Position numbers and translations under genes: made by a program
Part shown: positions 37,498 to 45,933 of the stretch, piece by piece
Numbering within the stretch: position 1 is the stretch's first letter
Layout: each line of letters opens with the position of its first letter
DNA from: Mycobacteroides chelonae CCUG 47445
Lineage (GTDB): Bacteria > Actinomycetota > Actinomycetes > Mycobacteriales > Mycobacteriaceae
DNA: 64,000 nucleotides
NCBI RefSeq assembly: GCF_001632805.1
Contig: NZ_CP007220.1
Coordinates: 1,612,001-1,676,000 of the forward strand
Direction of reading: 5' to 3'
The notes under the pieces: model-generated
Seen by the model: the letters and a program-made list of their open reading frames with translations, nothing else
Told to the model about the DNA's origin: nothing
Databases searched by the model: none

Positions 37498-37532
37498 GTT
37501 CTTAACCGCGCTCAGCGAGCGCGGTTAAGAAC
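37498..37532. terminator. 15-bp perfect hairpin between convergent genes
   Basis: GTTCTTAACCGCGCT (37498-37512) is repeated inverted at 37518-37532 with a 5-nt loop. It sits just after the DUF732 stop and includes the last codons and stop of cysNC on the other strand. Neither side has a T-tract, so it would be an I-shaped bidirectional terminator or mRNA-stabilising stem, as often described in mycobacteria. Confidence 0.7.
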
Positions 37533-39389
37533 GTCGATCACCTGAGCCACCAGGCCGTCGATATCGGCACCGGTGGTGTCGAGAACGAGTTCTGGATTTT
37601 CCGGAGCTTCGTAGGGTGCTTCCACGCCCGTCAACCCCTTCAATTCGCCGGCGCGAGCCCGTGCATACAGCCCCTTGGGGTCCCGCTTCTCGCATTCGGC
37701 CAGCGGGGTGGAGATGTATACCTCGATGAACGGCAGTTTGGCCGCGGCGTTGATGCTGCGTGCGGTCTCCCGATCGGAGCGCAGCGGTGACACCAGTGAT
37801 GCCAGCGCGACCACCCCGGCGTCGGCGAAGAGCCGCGCCAGGTGTGACACCCGGCGAATGTTCTCGGCGCGGTCGCCCGGTGAAAACCCGAGGTCATCGG
37901 AAAGTCCATGGCGCAGGTTGTCGCCGTCGAGTAGGTAGGCCACCTGGCCGGACTCCACCAGCGCCCGTTCCACCGCTACCGCGATGGTCGACTTGCCGGA
38001 CGCGGGCAGGCCGGTGAACCAGATGATGGCGCCGCGCTGAGTGGTGCTGTCCCAGCGGTATTCGCGGTCCAGGGCCGAGGGATGCCACCGGATATCGGTC
38101 CGCGAGTGCGTCTCCGGTTTTACCTCGCGTGCCTCGGTGATGGTTCCGGCGCCGACGGTGTCGTTGGATGCCTCATCGATCAGGATGAACGCGCCGCTAT
38201 CCCTGCTGTCGGCGTAGGAGTCGGCCACCACGACCGAGCTGGTGCGCAGAGTCACCGAGCCGATGTCGTTGAGCGCCAACTCAACCGGACCGTCCAGCTC
38301 GTCGAGAGTTTCCGGGTACAGCCGGGTGTGCAGAGCCTGAACGGTGGCCCGCACCGTCCGGGTGCCCTGCTTGAGTGCGAGCCGGTCACCGGCCCGTAGC
38401 GGGCCGTTGGTGAACCAGCAGACCGTGGCGTCCAGCTCGCGCGCCAGCACCGGTAGCACCGCATCCTCTACGCCGCTCACCAGCACGTCGCCGCGGCCCA
38501 CATCGATGTCGTCGGCCAACTCGATCGACACCGACAGTGGGGCCACACCGGTGGAACGGTTCTCATCCAGAGTGTCGACCACCGTCACGGTCGACCGAGT
38601 TCCCGACGGCAGGTTCACCACCGGGTCTCCGACGCTGAGGGTGCCACCGGCCAACCGGCCGGTGTATCGGCGACGCTGATCGGCCGTTGGGCGCGACACC
38701 CACTGCACGGGCAGACGCAGTTTGGCGGCCTCCGGTTGCGGGGGCGAAAGCTCAACATTCTCAAGGTATTCGAGTAGAGTCGGCCCGCTGTACCAGGCGG
38801 TGTTCTCGGAGCGGTGCACCACATTGTCGCCGAGCTTGGCCGCGATAGGAATGACGGTGATGTCTACCTTGCCGAGCCGGTCGGCCAGCAGATGCAACTC
38901 GCGTTCGACCTCCGCGAACCGCTCCGCATCGAAGTCGACCAGATCGATCTTGTTGATCGCGGCCACGAAATGCTTGATACCCAACAGCTTTGCGATGCGG
39001 GCGTGGCGACGGGTCTGGCGAAGCACACCGGCTCGGGCGTCGACCAGCAGGATCGCGACATGCGCGTTAGAGGCGCCGGTGAACATGTTGCGGGTGTAGC
39101 GCTCGTGACCCGGTGTGTCGGCCAGGATGTAGCTGCGGGTCGCGGTGGAGAAGAAGCGGTAGGCGACGTCGATCGTGATGCCCTGCTCGCGTTCGGCGCG
39201 CAGTCCGTCTGAAAGCGCAGCGAGGTCGGCGTTTCCCTCGTCGTCGGTGACGGCCTCCAGGTGGTCGACCGGCAGGCTGTCGGTGTCATGTAGCAGTCGC
39301 CCGATGAGGGTGCTCTTGCCGTCGTCCACCGAACCGGCGGTGGCGATGCGCAGTAGTTGGCGGGTGTCCACCGCGGTGTGGGTGCTCAT
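37512..39389 (-). CDS. cysNC: Bifunctional sulfate adenylyltransferase large subunit / APS kinase
   Basis: 625 aa. N-terminal CysN GTPase: P-loop GSVDDGKSTLIGR (~19-31), DTPGHERY, and NKIDLVDF. An EF-Tu-like beta-barrel region follows (~230-430). The C-terminal CysC APS kinase (~440-625) has its own P-loop, GLPASGKST, and DGDNLRHGL. With CysD it makes APS from sulfate and ATP, driven by GTP, and then PAPS, the sulfate donor for sulfotransferases and for sulfur assimilation. Start ATG overlaps the cysD stop. In one operon with cysD and stf0, linking PAPS supply to sulfation. Confidence 0.97.
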   Translation of the reverse strand: MSTHTAVDTRQLLRIATAGSVDDGKSTLIGRLLHDTDSLPVDHLEAVTDDEGNADLAALSDGLRAEREQGITIDVAYRFFSTATRSYILADTPGHERYTRNMFTGASNAHVAILLVDARAGVLRQTRRHARIAKLLGIKHFVAAINKIDLVDFDAERFAEVERELHLLADRLGKVDITVIPIAAKLGDNVVHRSENTAWYSGPTLLEYLENVELSPPQPEAAKLRLPVQWVSRPTADQRRRYTGRLAGGTLSVGDPVVNLPSGTRSTVTVVDTLDENRSTGVAPLSVSIELADDIDVGRGDVLVSGVEDAVLPVLARELDATVCWFTNGPLRAGDRLALKQGTRTVRATVQALHTRLYPETLDELDGPVELALNDIGSVTLRTSSVVVADSYADSRDSGAFILIDEASNDTVGAGTITEAREVKPETHSRTDIRWHPSALDREYRWDSTTQRGAIIWFTGLPASGKSTIAVAVERALVESGQVAYLLDGDNLRHGLSDDLGFSPGDRAENIRRVSHLARLFADAGVVALASLVSPLRSDRETARSINAAAKLPFIEVYISTPLAECEKRDPKGLYARARAGELKGLTGVEAPYEAPENPELVLDTTGADIDGLVAQVIDVLNRAR

Positions 39390-40315
39390 CAGAAGTAGCC
39401 CTCTCGTTTCCGGTCTTCCATGGCGGCCACGGATGTGCGGTCATCGGCGCGAGTCTCGCCGCGCTCAGACACGGTGGCCACGGAGATCTCCGCGATCACC
39501 CCTTCGATCTCGGTGGCCTGGGAGCGGACCGCGCCGGTGATCGTCATGTCGCCGACGGTGCGGTAGCGCACCCACTCGGTGGCTGCCGCCTCGTCGCCCT
39601 GCGGGGTGGCGTACTCGGAGGTGGCCAGCAGGATGCCGTCACGCTCGAACACCTCGCGTTGGTGTGCGTAGTAGATCGACGGCAGCTCAAGGTTTTCCAG
39701 CTGTATGTAGCGCCAGATATCCAGTTCGGTCCAGTTGCTCAACGGAAAGACCCGGACCTGTTCGCCCTTACGGATACGGCCGTTGTACAGCGACCAGGGT
39801 TCGGGACGTTGTGCCCGTGGATCCCATTGCCCGAACTCGTCGCGGAAGCTCAGGATGCGTTCCTTGGCTCGGGCGCGTTCCTCGTCACGGCGGGCGCCGC
39901 CGAATGCGGCGTCGAAATCGCCGGCCTCCAACGCATCCAGCAGGGTGCGCGTCTGCTGACGGTTGCGTGAGGCGCCCGGGCCAGGGTCGGCGACGCGCCC
40001 CGCGTCGATCGTGTCCTGCACCGAGGCCACGATCAGCTTGTGTCCGTGCCCGGTGGTGCGGCGGTCACGGAACTCGATGACCTCGGGGAAGTTGTGCCCG
40101 GTGTCGACGTGCAGCACGGGGAAGGGCAATGGCGCGGGGCGAAATGCCTTCTCGGCCAACCTCAGCAGGACGATTGAGTCCTTGCCCGCCGAGAACAGCA
40201 GTACCGGGCGTTGTAGCTCGGCAACCACCTCCCGGATGATGTGCACCGCCTCGGCCTCCAACAGCCGAAGCTCGTTGACCTGTAATAGATCGGGCGTTGT
40301 CGCGGTGTCGCTCAT
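39389..40315 (-). CDS. cysD: Sulfate adenylyltransferase small subunit
   Basis: 308 aa. PP-loop ATP pyrophosphatase: [18 protein letters not shown] (~42-60), then [32 protein letters not shown] and the [15 protein letters not shown] block typical of CysD. Forms the heterodimer with CysN that adenylates sulfate. It is flanked by cysNC (1-nt overlap) and stf0 (4-nt overlap), so the three are co-translated. This would be a sulfation-dedicated or general PAPS operon. Confidence 0.97.
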   Translation of the reverse strand: MSDTATTPDLLQVNELRLLEAEAVHIIREVVAELQRPVLLFSAGKDSIVLLRLAEKAFRPAPLPFPVLHVDTGHNFPEVIEFRDRRTTGHGHKLIVASVQDTIDAGRVADPGPGASRNRQQTRTLLDALEAGDFDAAFGGARRDEERARAKERILSFRDEFGQWDPRAQRPEPWSLYNGRIRKGEQVRVFPLSNWTELDIWRYIQLENLELPSIYYAHQREVFERDGILLATSEYATPQGDEAAATEWVRYRTVGDMTITGAVRSQATEIEGVIAEISVATVSERGETRADDRTSVAAMEDRKREGYF

Positions 40316-41115
40316 AGTGGCAGTCCCTCTCGTTCCGCATCGCTCCGGTAGCGGTCCACCCAGTCGTCAGACCGCTGATCTGCCTGCCGTTCCAGCACCG
40401 GTGCCGGTGCGAGTCGGGGGTCTTGGCCCAATGCCTCCAGCACGGTGCCCACCACCTGCGTCAGGTTGCGCCACAGGAAGGGGTACGAGACATCGATGGG
40501 CTGGATGTTCTCCTCGGCGAACCAGCGGCGCCACCCCGCTTCTTGCGCCTGCAACATGGTGATGACATGAGCGATGGCCCCTGCGTGATATTCGGCGCGG
40601 GCATCGCGGACCGGGTCGGGGCGTCCGCGCCACACGCGGGTCTGCACCGCACGCCAGAACGAAACCGCTTGGGACACCACGTCTGGTCGGTATACGTGCA
40701 CCAGCACCGGGTCGCTGCCGACGACGTCGCGTATCGCGGCGAGTAGACCGTCGCCGGATCGGTCGGGAAGACCTTGGGCGCGGTTCAGCAGTAGCGGGGT
40801 CTGGTTCCACATGAGCTTGCCGCCCCAGATTCCGTTGGGGGTGCGCCCCACGGTGCGGATGTAATCGCGCCAGATGGTGGCGGGCGCCAGGTCGGGCTTG
40901 CCCGCGTCCAGCGGATCGAGCAGACGCAGGATCGACTCGTCCTGGACGTCGGCGAACCACTCCCGCGGCTGCGGGGACTGGCTCGTGGTGGGCAGGTACT
41001 GGAAGAACTCCTGCGGCTCGCCCGCTACACCGGTTGCGCGCAGAGATTCCACCAGGAGTGTGCTGCCACTGCGCTGCGAGGCGAGCACCAGATATGCGGT
41101 GGGATGTTCGGGCAT
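40312..41115 (-). CDS. stf0: Stf0-type sulfotransferase (trehalose 2-sulfotransferase)
   Basis: 267 aa from ATG 41115 ([10 protein letters not shown]). The PAPS 5'-phosphosulfate loop is [15 protein letters not shown] (~10-25). [11 protein letters not shown], the [12 protein letters not shown] segment, [25 protein letters not shown] and [17 protein letters not shown] all match, from memory, the mycobacterial Stf0 of Rv0295c type. Stf0 sulfates the 2-OH of trehalose, the first step of sulfolipid-1 in M. tuberculosis. Rapid growers do not make SL-1 itself, so the final sulfated product here is open. First gene of the stf0-cysD-cysNC operon. Confidence 0.93.
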   Translation of the reverse strand: MPEHPTAYLVLASQRSGSTLLVESLRATGVAGEPQEFFQYLPTTSQSPQPREWFADVQDESILRLLDPLDAGKPDLAPATIWRDYIRTVGRTPNGIWGGKLMWNQTPLLLNRAQGLPDRSGDGLLAAIRDVVGSDPVLVHVYRPDVVSQAVSFWRAVQTRVWRGRPDPVRDARAEYHAGAIAHVITMLQAQEAGWRRWFAEENIQPIDVSYPFLWRNLTQVVGTVLEALGQDPRLAPAPVLERQADQRSDDWVDRYRSDAEREGLPL

Positions 41116-41191
41116 GCGCAGTAGCCTAACCGCAATTGTTTTGTATTCGACTAATTGGGTTCGCCGTGAATTGCAATCATAGCGAACATAA

Positions 41192-42553
41192 CTATTGTTC
41201 GATGCCGCGTTCGTCGGCGATGGCGGAACGGTTCGCTCCAGGGCGGCCATGGATGCGCAGGAATGTCTCGGTGTAGCGCTCAGATATGCGTGTGCCCGCA
41301 AAATCCGAGGGAATGACGTCGAGGGTCTTCTCGCGCCAGTCGTTGAGGCGCAGCGCCAAGTCGTCGGCGACGGCCCGCGCCTCCGGATCGGCATCCAGTC
41401 CCAGCAGGTTATGTGCTTCTCCCGGGTCTGCGACAAGGTCGTAGAGCTCCCGGTGCGGGCGTGGATTGGTGATGTGCGTGGCGACAGCCCGGCCCGGGGG
41501 GCTGTCGGCAATGTCCCATGGCAGGTCCAGGACCGGCCTGGGTGCGTAATTCTCTATATAGCTGTAATTCTTTGTCCGAATAGCCCGAATGGGGTCAAAG
41601 GAATCGTGATATGTCTTGGCGGTGAAAAGTTCGGAGCGGACTTGTTCTAATTCGTCTGCTGGTTTCAGGATATTACCGGCGTGGGAAATTCCCTGAATTT
41701 CCCCGGGAATGTCGACACCGAGTAATTCCAGGAGCGTGGGCAGCAGATCGACCCCGCTGAAGAGCTCGTCGTATCGCAGTGACTCGGTGCGTCGGCCACG
41801 TGGGGGGCGCACGATCAGCGCGATGCCGGTGCCGGCGTCGTACAGGGTGGACTTGGCGCGCGGCAATGCCGGGCCGTGATCGGTCATGAAGACGACCCAG
41901 GTGTTCTCGTCGAGGCCCGTCTCGGTTAACACGTCCAGCAATTCACCGACTTTGGCATCGGCCACCGCAATTGAGCCATAGAACTCGGCCAGGTCGTCGC
42001 GCACCTCCGGGGTGTCGGGCAGATAGTCGGGGACGTTCACCGTGTCGGCATCGGAGGGTTCATAGCGCTCCCGTGGAAACGGGCGATGTGTTTCGAAGAA
42101 TCCAGCGGTGAGCAGAAACGGTGCCTTGGGAGAATTGCGCAACCACCGGGACGCATGCTCCACCACGTATTCGCAATACGAGTTCGACACGTCGTACTCG
42201 TCGAATCCCAGCGTCGCGGGATACGCCGTTTCGTGCTGCATTCCGAACAGCGCTGTGTGCCAGCCCGATCCGGACAGAATGTGGGGGAGTGTGCGCACGC
42301 CGGCGCGATACTCCCAGCCGTGATGGGCCAAGCCGATGAGGCCATTGCTCTGCGGGTATCGGCCGGTGAAAAGCGAGCCGCGCGATGGTGAACACAGCGG
42401 TGCTGTGGCATGTGCGCGGGTGAACAGGATGCCGTCGGCCGCCAGCTGGTCCAGGTGTGGGCTGGACACATCGGGATGCCCGTAGACGCCCAGGTAGCGA
42501 CCGAGGTCGTGCCAATGGACGATCAGAACGTTGTCCCGTGACGCTTCGGTCAC
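41192..42553 (-). CDS. Type I (formylglycine) sulfatase
   Basis: 453 aa, alkaline-phosphatase-like fold. The formylglycine motif is C54-S-P-S-R (LCSPSRGS); metal and substrate residues are in VHWHDLGRY at the N-terminus and [11 protein letters not shown] (~235). No signal peptide, so it is probably cytoplasmic, needing the formylglycine-generating enzyme for maturation. Hydrolyses sulfate esters of unknown identity. It lies immediately upstream of stf0, the same pairing as Rv0296c-Rv0295c, so a sulfatase and a sulfotransferase with PAPS supply form one sulfation locus. Confidence 0.93.
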   Translation of the reverse strand: MTEASRDNVLIVHWHDLGRYLGVYGHPDVSSPHLDQLAADGILFTRAHATAPLCSPSRGSLFTGRYPQSNGLIGLAHHGWEYRAGVRTLPHILSGSGWHTALFGMQHETAYPATLGFDEYDVSNSYCEYVVEHASRWLRNSPKAPFLLTAGFFETHRPFPRERYEPSDADTVNVPDYLPDTPEVRDDLAEFYGSIAVADAKVGELLDVLTETGLDENTWVVFMTDHGPALPRAKSTLYDAGTGIALIVRPPRGRRTESLRYDELFSGVDLLPTLLELLGVDIPGEIQGISHAGNILKPADELEQVRSELFTAKTYHDSFDPIRAIRTKNYSYIENYAPRPVLDLPWDIADSPPGRAVATHITNPRPHRELYDLVADPGEAHNLLGLDADPEARAVADDLALRLNDWREKTLDVIPSDFAGTRISERYTETFLRIHGRPGANRSAIADERGIEQ

Positions 42554-42641
42554 TGCGCTCCCTTCCTGAGGTTCGACGGTCTACCCAACAGTGTGCCTCG
42601 GTTATCTGGCAACCCTTCGGCTCACCCGGAGCAACTAACTC

Positions 42642-43580
42642 TCAACGCGAGCCCCGGAATCCCACGATATGGCTGAGAAGGTCACGGACGGCCCCGGCAG
42701 GTGGTACGCGCGCTCCGCGCCAGATGGCGCGAAGATCGCGGTGCAGGTCGATATCGGTCACCGTGACGGCGCGGAGTCTGCCCATGGCCAAGTCGTCGCC
42801 GACCGCCAACGCACTCATCACCGCGGGGCCGGCTCCCGCGCGTACCGCTGCCCGTACCGCCGCGGCGGAGGAAAGCTCCAGGACAGGCGCGGTCTGCTCG
42901 ACGGTGCCGAGCGCGGCGTGCAGCGCTGCGGTCAGCGAGTCTCGGGTACCCGATCCGGCCTCGCGCGCGACCAACGGTGTCTGGGCGAGCTCGATGGGGA
43001 TCACGGGGCGGGTTCGCTTGGCCCACTTGTGATCCGGCGCTACCACGACGACGAGTTGGTCGTGGGCCACCACCTTGCTGCGTAGGCCCTTGGGTGCGAG
43101 GGGGCTCTCAATGAATCCGACGTCGGTGCTGCCGTCCTGCACCGCTTCGGCGGCGTGCTCGCTGTTGGTCGCGGTGAGCACCACGGTGGCAGCCGAGGTG
43201 CCCAAGCGTGCCGCGGCAGCCTGTAACGACACCAACCAGCGCGGCATCAGCTGCTCGGCGATGGTCTGGCTCGCCGCGACCTTGACGCGGGCCCGGCTCT
43301 CTTCGCGCAGTGATGCCAGCGCGGTGTCGACCTGCGTGGCGACCGCCAGCAGCTTGGCGGCCCATTCGGCTACCGCGACGCCGGTGGTGGTGAGCTGAGA
43401 CCCGCGTGGAGTTCTGGTGACCAGTGGCACGCCGGTCTGTGCTTCGAGGGAGGCGATACGTGCCGATACGGCCTGCTGTGTCAGGCCGAGATCGCGACCC
43501 GTCGCACCGAGACTGCCGGTCCTGGCGATACCCAGCAGCACCTCGAATGCGGACAGTTCTGGCATCCGGCTGCTCAACAT
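42642..43580 (-). CDS. LysR-family transcriptional regulator
   Basis: 312 aa from ATG 43580; ATG 43565 (MPELSAFEVL) is equally possible. N-terminal winged HTH at ~10-65: LGIARTGSLGATGRDLGLTQQAVSARIASLEAQTGVPLVTRTPRG. The rest is the two-lobed LysR effector domain (SEHAAEAVQDGSTDVGFIE..., VVAPDHKWAKRTRP...). In this arrangement it should repress or activate the small gene starting 123 bp away on the other strand. Effector unknown. Confidence 0.92.
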   Translation of the reverse strand: MLSSRMPELSAFEVLLGIARTGSLGATGRDLGLTQQAVSARIASLEAQTGVPLVTRTPRGSQLTTTGVAVAEWAAKLLAVATQVDTALASLREESRARVKVAASQTIAEQLMPRWLVSLQAAAARLGTSAATVVLTATNSEHAAEAVQDGSTDVGFIESPLAPKGLRSKVVAHDQLVVVVAPDHKWAKRTRPVIPIELAQTPLVAREAGSGTRDSLTAALHAALGTVEQTAPVLELSSAAAVRAAVRAGAGPAVMSALAVGDDLAMGRLRAVTVTDIDLHRDLRAIWRGARVPPAGAVRDLLSHIVGFRGSR

Positions 43581-43702
43581 GATCCATGTTAGGCACAAAT
43601 CTGCCTTGTGAGCCCACAAATTCGCGAGGTCTACTGCCTGATCTCCCTCGGATCGACGATTGATTCATGAGCAAGACATCCTCCAATGCAAAGGAAATGA
43701 CC

Positions 43703-43933
43703 ATGAACACTTTCGTCGCCAACGCAGCCGGCAAGGTCGTCATCTGGGCCGGATTGGTACTCGCAGTGCTCGCTCCCGTCATCGCCGGCCTCTGGATGAT
43801 GGCCGCACCCAGTGTCGTGGCCGAAGGCAGCAGCCAGAGCGCACATCATCATCACGCCGTCACCCAGACCGGCGATGCCAGCCACCAGAGCGCCATCAAC
43901 AGCGGCGGCGCCAAGCTCAACAACCAGTGGTGA
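43703..43933 (+). CDS. Small membrane-anchored or exported His-rich protein
   Basis: 76 aa from ATG 43703, six bases after AAAGGAA; starts at 43667 and 43697 are in frame but lack this site. Residues ~8-36 are hydrophobic (VVIWAGLVLAVLAPVIAGLWMMAA) and can be a signal anchor. The C-terminal half is polar with SAHHHHAV and repeats of Gln/Ser/Gly. No family recognised. The four consecutive His suggest metal binding (inference). Divergent from the LysR gene, which is its likely regulator. Confidence 0.7.
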   Translation: MNTFVANAAGKVVIWAGLVLAVLAPVIAGLWMMAAPSVVAEGSSQSAHHHHAVTQTGDASHQSAINSGGAKLNNQW

Positions 43934-43946
43934 TGCGGCGCCCTGC

Positions 43947-45146
43947 CTACCGGGTACCCCAATGCCATGACGGGGCTTTGAGCGCGTCAAGTCCCACGAT
44001 CTGCGTCTCGCCCCAGTCTTTGACGAGTTCGAGCCGCACCGCTGATCCCGCATCATCGAATCGATCCTCATCGCCGGCGAGGATCTCGCGCAGCGGCCGC
44101 GCCGCAAGATGATCCACCAACGCATTGGCGTGGGTGATCACCACCACCTGGGTTTTCGCCGCAGCGGCGCGAATGAGGGTCGCCAGCGGTGCGATGAGAT
44201 CCGGATGCAGTGAGGTCTCCGGCTCGTTGAGCACCATCAGTGGTGGTGGTTCAGGGCTGAGCAGCGCTGCCGCCCACAGCAGGAAACGCAGAGTGCCATC
44301 GGATAATTCGGCCGCGCGCAATGCGCGCAGCATGCCGGACTGCTGCACCTGCAGATCGAAGACACCCTCACGAACCGCAACGGCCACCGAGGCGCCGTCG
44401 AATGCGTCGGCGACAACTCTGTCCAGGATGTCACTGCGAGTCTCGATGATGGTCTGGATAGCGGCAGCCAGATCGCTGCCATCATTCGAGAGCACTGTTG
44501 TGCGCGTACCGATCTGGGGCTGGCGTGCCGGGGAGAGCATGTCGACACGGAAGCCGTCGTAGAACCGCCAGCCGCGCAGCGTATCCCGGACGGCGCCCAA
44601 CTCCGGAAACCTGCCGGGGAATTCGGAGAGCACGCTGCGATAGGTCGGCAGCGAGCGACTGAAACCCTCGAACCCGCGCCCCGACTCCGCGCGGGCCTCA
44701 ACCACGGGGCGGGTTCTGCGGACCAGGGTCGAGCTCGGGCGAACCGATGGTCCGGTGAACACGACCTCACGCTTGATCTCCGGGTCCCGGCCGAAGGCGG
44801 AATCGCTGGGAATCGGCAGTCCGAGGTCCACCAGATAGCCAAAATCTGTTGACGCATAACCTAGTTCGATCGAGATAGGTCGGGTGCGGACCGTAGGCTC
44901 AACGGTGCCGGTGCGTCGTGCGCCCTTGAGATACTCCGGCCCTGCCCACATCGCCGATTGCAGTCCGCCCTGGCGCGCCAGCGAGCCGATGATCTCGCCG
45001 CGGCCGCAGTCGGCCAGTAGCTGCAGTGCCCGGTATAGGGAGGATTTCCCGGTGCCGTTAGCGCCGGTGACGACTGTGAGTTGGGTAAGGGGCAGCACAA
45101 TATCGCGCAACGACCGGTACCCCCGGATGGCGATGGTGGTGAGCAC
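43947..45146 (-). CDS. AAA-type SMC/RecF-like ATPase (AAA_21 family)
   Basis: 399 aa. Begins MLTTIAIRGYRSLRDIVLPL with Walker A VVTGANGTGKSSL (~27-39). The ABC-type signature region ELSDGTLRFLLWAAALL is at ~285, Walker B PPLMVLNEPETSLHPDL at ~305, and the H-loop VVITHANALVDHL at ~335. Such stand-alone ATPases are found in DNA repair and in defence modules, but no partner nuclease or membrane gene is adjacent, so the role is unknown. Convergent with the small His-rich gene and divergent from the lipoprotein-like gene at 45204. Confidence 0.88.
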   Translation of the reverse strand: MLTTIAIRGYRSLRDIVLPLTQLTVVTGANGTGKSSLYRALQLLADCGRGEIIGSLARQGGLQSAMWAGPEYLKGARRTGTVEPTVRTRPISIELGYASTDFGYLVDLGLPIPSDSAFGRDPEIKREVVFTGPSVRPSSTLVRRTRPVVEARAESGRGFEGFSRSLPTYRSVLSEFPGRFPELGAVRDTLRGWRFYDGFRVDMLSPARQPQIGTRTTVLSNDGSDLAAAIQTIIETRSDILDRVVADAFDGASVAVAVREGVFDLQVQQSGMLRALRAAELSDGTLRFLLWAAALLSPEPPPLMVLNEPETSLHPDLIAPLATLIRAAAAKTQVVVITHANALVDHLAARPLREILAGDEDRFDDAGSAVRLELVKDWGETQIVGLDALKAPSWHWGTR

Positions 45147-45203
45147 GGCGCAAGGTTAGCCAGGGGGACCGACAAGCGAGCGGCAAGCGGTTACGCTGCG
45201 TCT

Positions 45204-45926
45204 ATGCTCCGGGTACGACGGCTATTGGCATTCGCGGTAGCGCTGCTCTGCGCTGCGGGGGTGCCGTCCTGTCGTGTCGGCGCCGATTCGCTCGCGCAGT
45301 GCAGGAACATCTTCAGTAGCGTCGGTGCCAAGAACTGCGAGCTCACCTCGACCGACGCGCTGGGGCTCCGGTTCGAGAAACGGATTGTTGGAACATCTGC
45401 CCGGATTCGCATCTTCACTCGTTCCGGAGTGATGGTTCAAACGGTCAGCCACGCCATCGAGGACTCGCCCGAATCCGGCATCATGCTGCTGCGAGATTTG
45501 GACGGCGACGGCCGAGATGAGCTGCTCCTGTCATTGGACACCGGTGGCGCGCATCCGAATTCGCACTGGGCGCTGTGGCGGACCTCCGGCGAGTCCACGC
45601 AGTTCCGTGCGGTGCGCGCACCGCACTTGCCTGATGACGTGATGCATGATGTCGGTGCACTGTTCGGCAGTGACTTCTGGCATGCCGGAGACGGTTTTAT
45701 CGCGGAGTACGGGACCGGCCCAACACGCAGCTGGCTCACGCGGATCTATCGGTTCGATGGTGACGAGCTTGCGCCGATCTTGTCGGTTCAGAACGATGGC
45801 GTTCGGTTGGACGGCACCGCCGGTCCTTGTCGGCTGGCGACGTCATACGACCTACGGCGCACGAATCTCACAGCGGATCAGGCCCGAGATCGGTTCTGTG
45901 CCGCCACCGAAAAGCGGCGCGGGTAG
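45204..45926 (+). CDS. Exported protein with VCBS/FG-GAP-like repeat
   Basis: 240 aa from ATG 45204. N-terminus MLRVRRLLAFAVALLCAAGVPSC is a signal peptide; GVPSC can act as a lipobox, so it may be a lipoprotein. The mature part contains LRDLDGDGRDELLLSL, a D-x-D-G-D-x-x-D calcium-type loop seen in FG-GAP repeats, and later FDGDELAPIL. Several Cys suggest disulfides. Function unknown. Convergent with tex. Confidence 0.75.
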   Translation: MLRVRRLLAFAVALLCAAGVPSCRVGADSLAQCRNIFSSVGAKNCELTSTDALGLRFEKRIVGTSARIRIFTRSGVMVQTVSHAIEDSPESGIMLLRDLDGDGRDELLLSLDTGGAHPNSHWALWRTSGESTQFRAVRAPHLPDDVMHDVGALFGSDFWHAGDGFIAEYGTGPTRSWLTRIYRFDGDELAPILSVQNDGVRLDGTAGPCRLATSYDLRRTNLTADQARDRFCAATEKRRG

Positions 45927-45933
45927 TCGTCGT

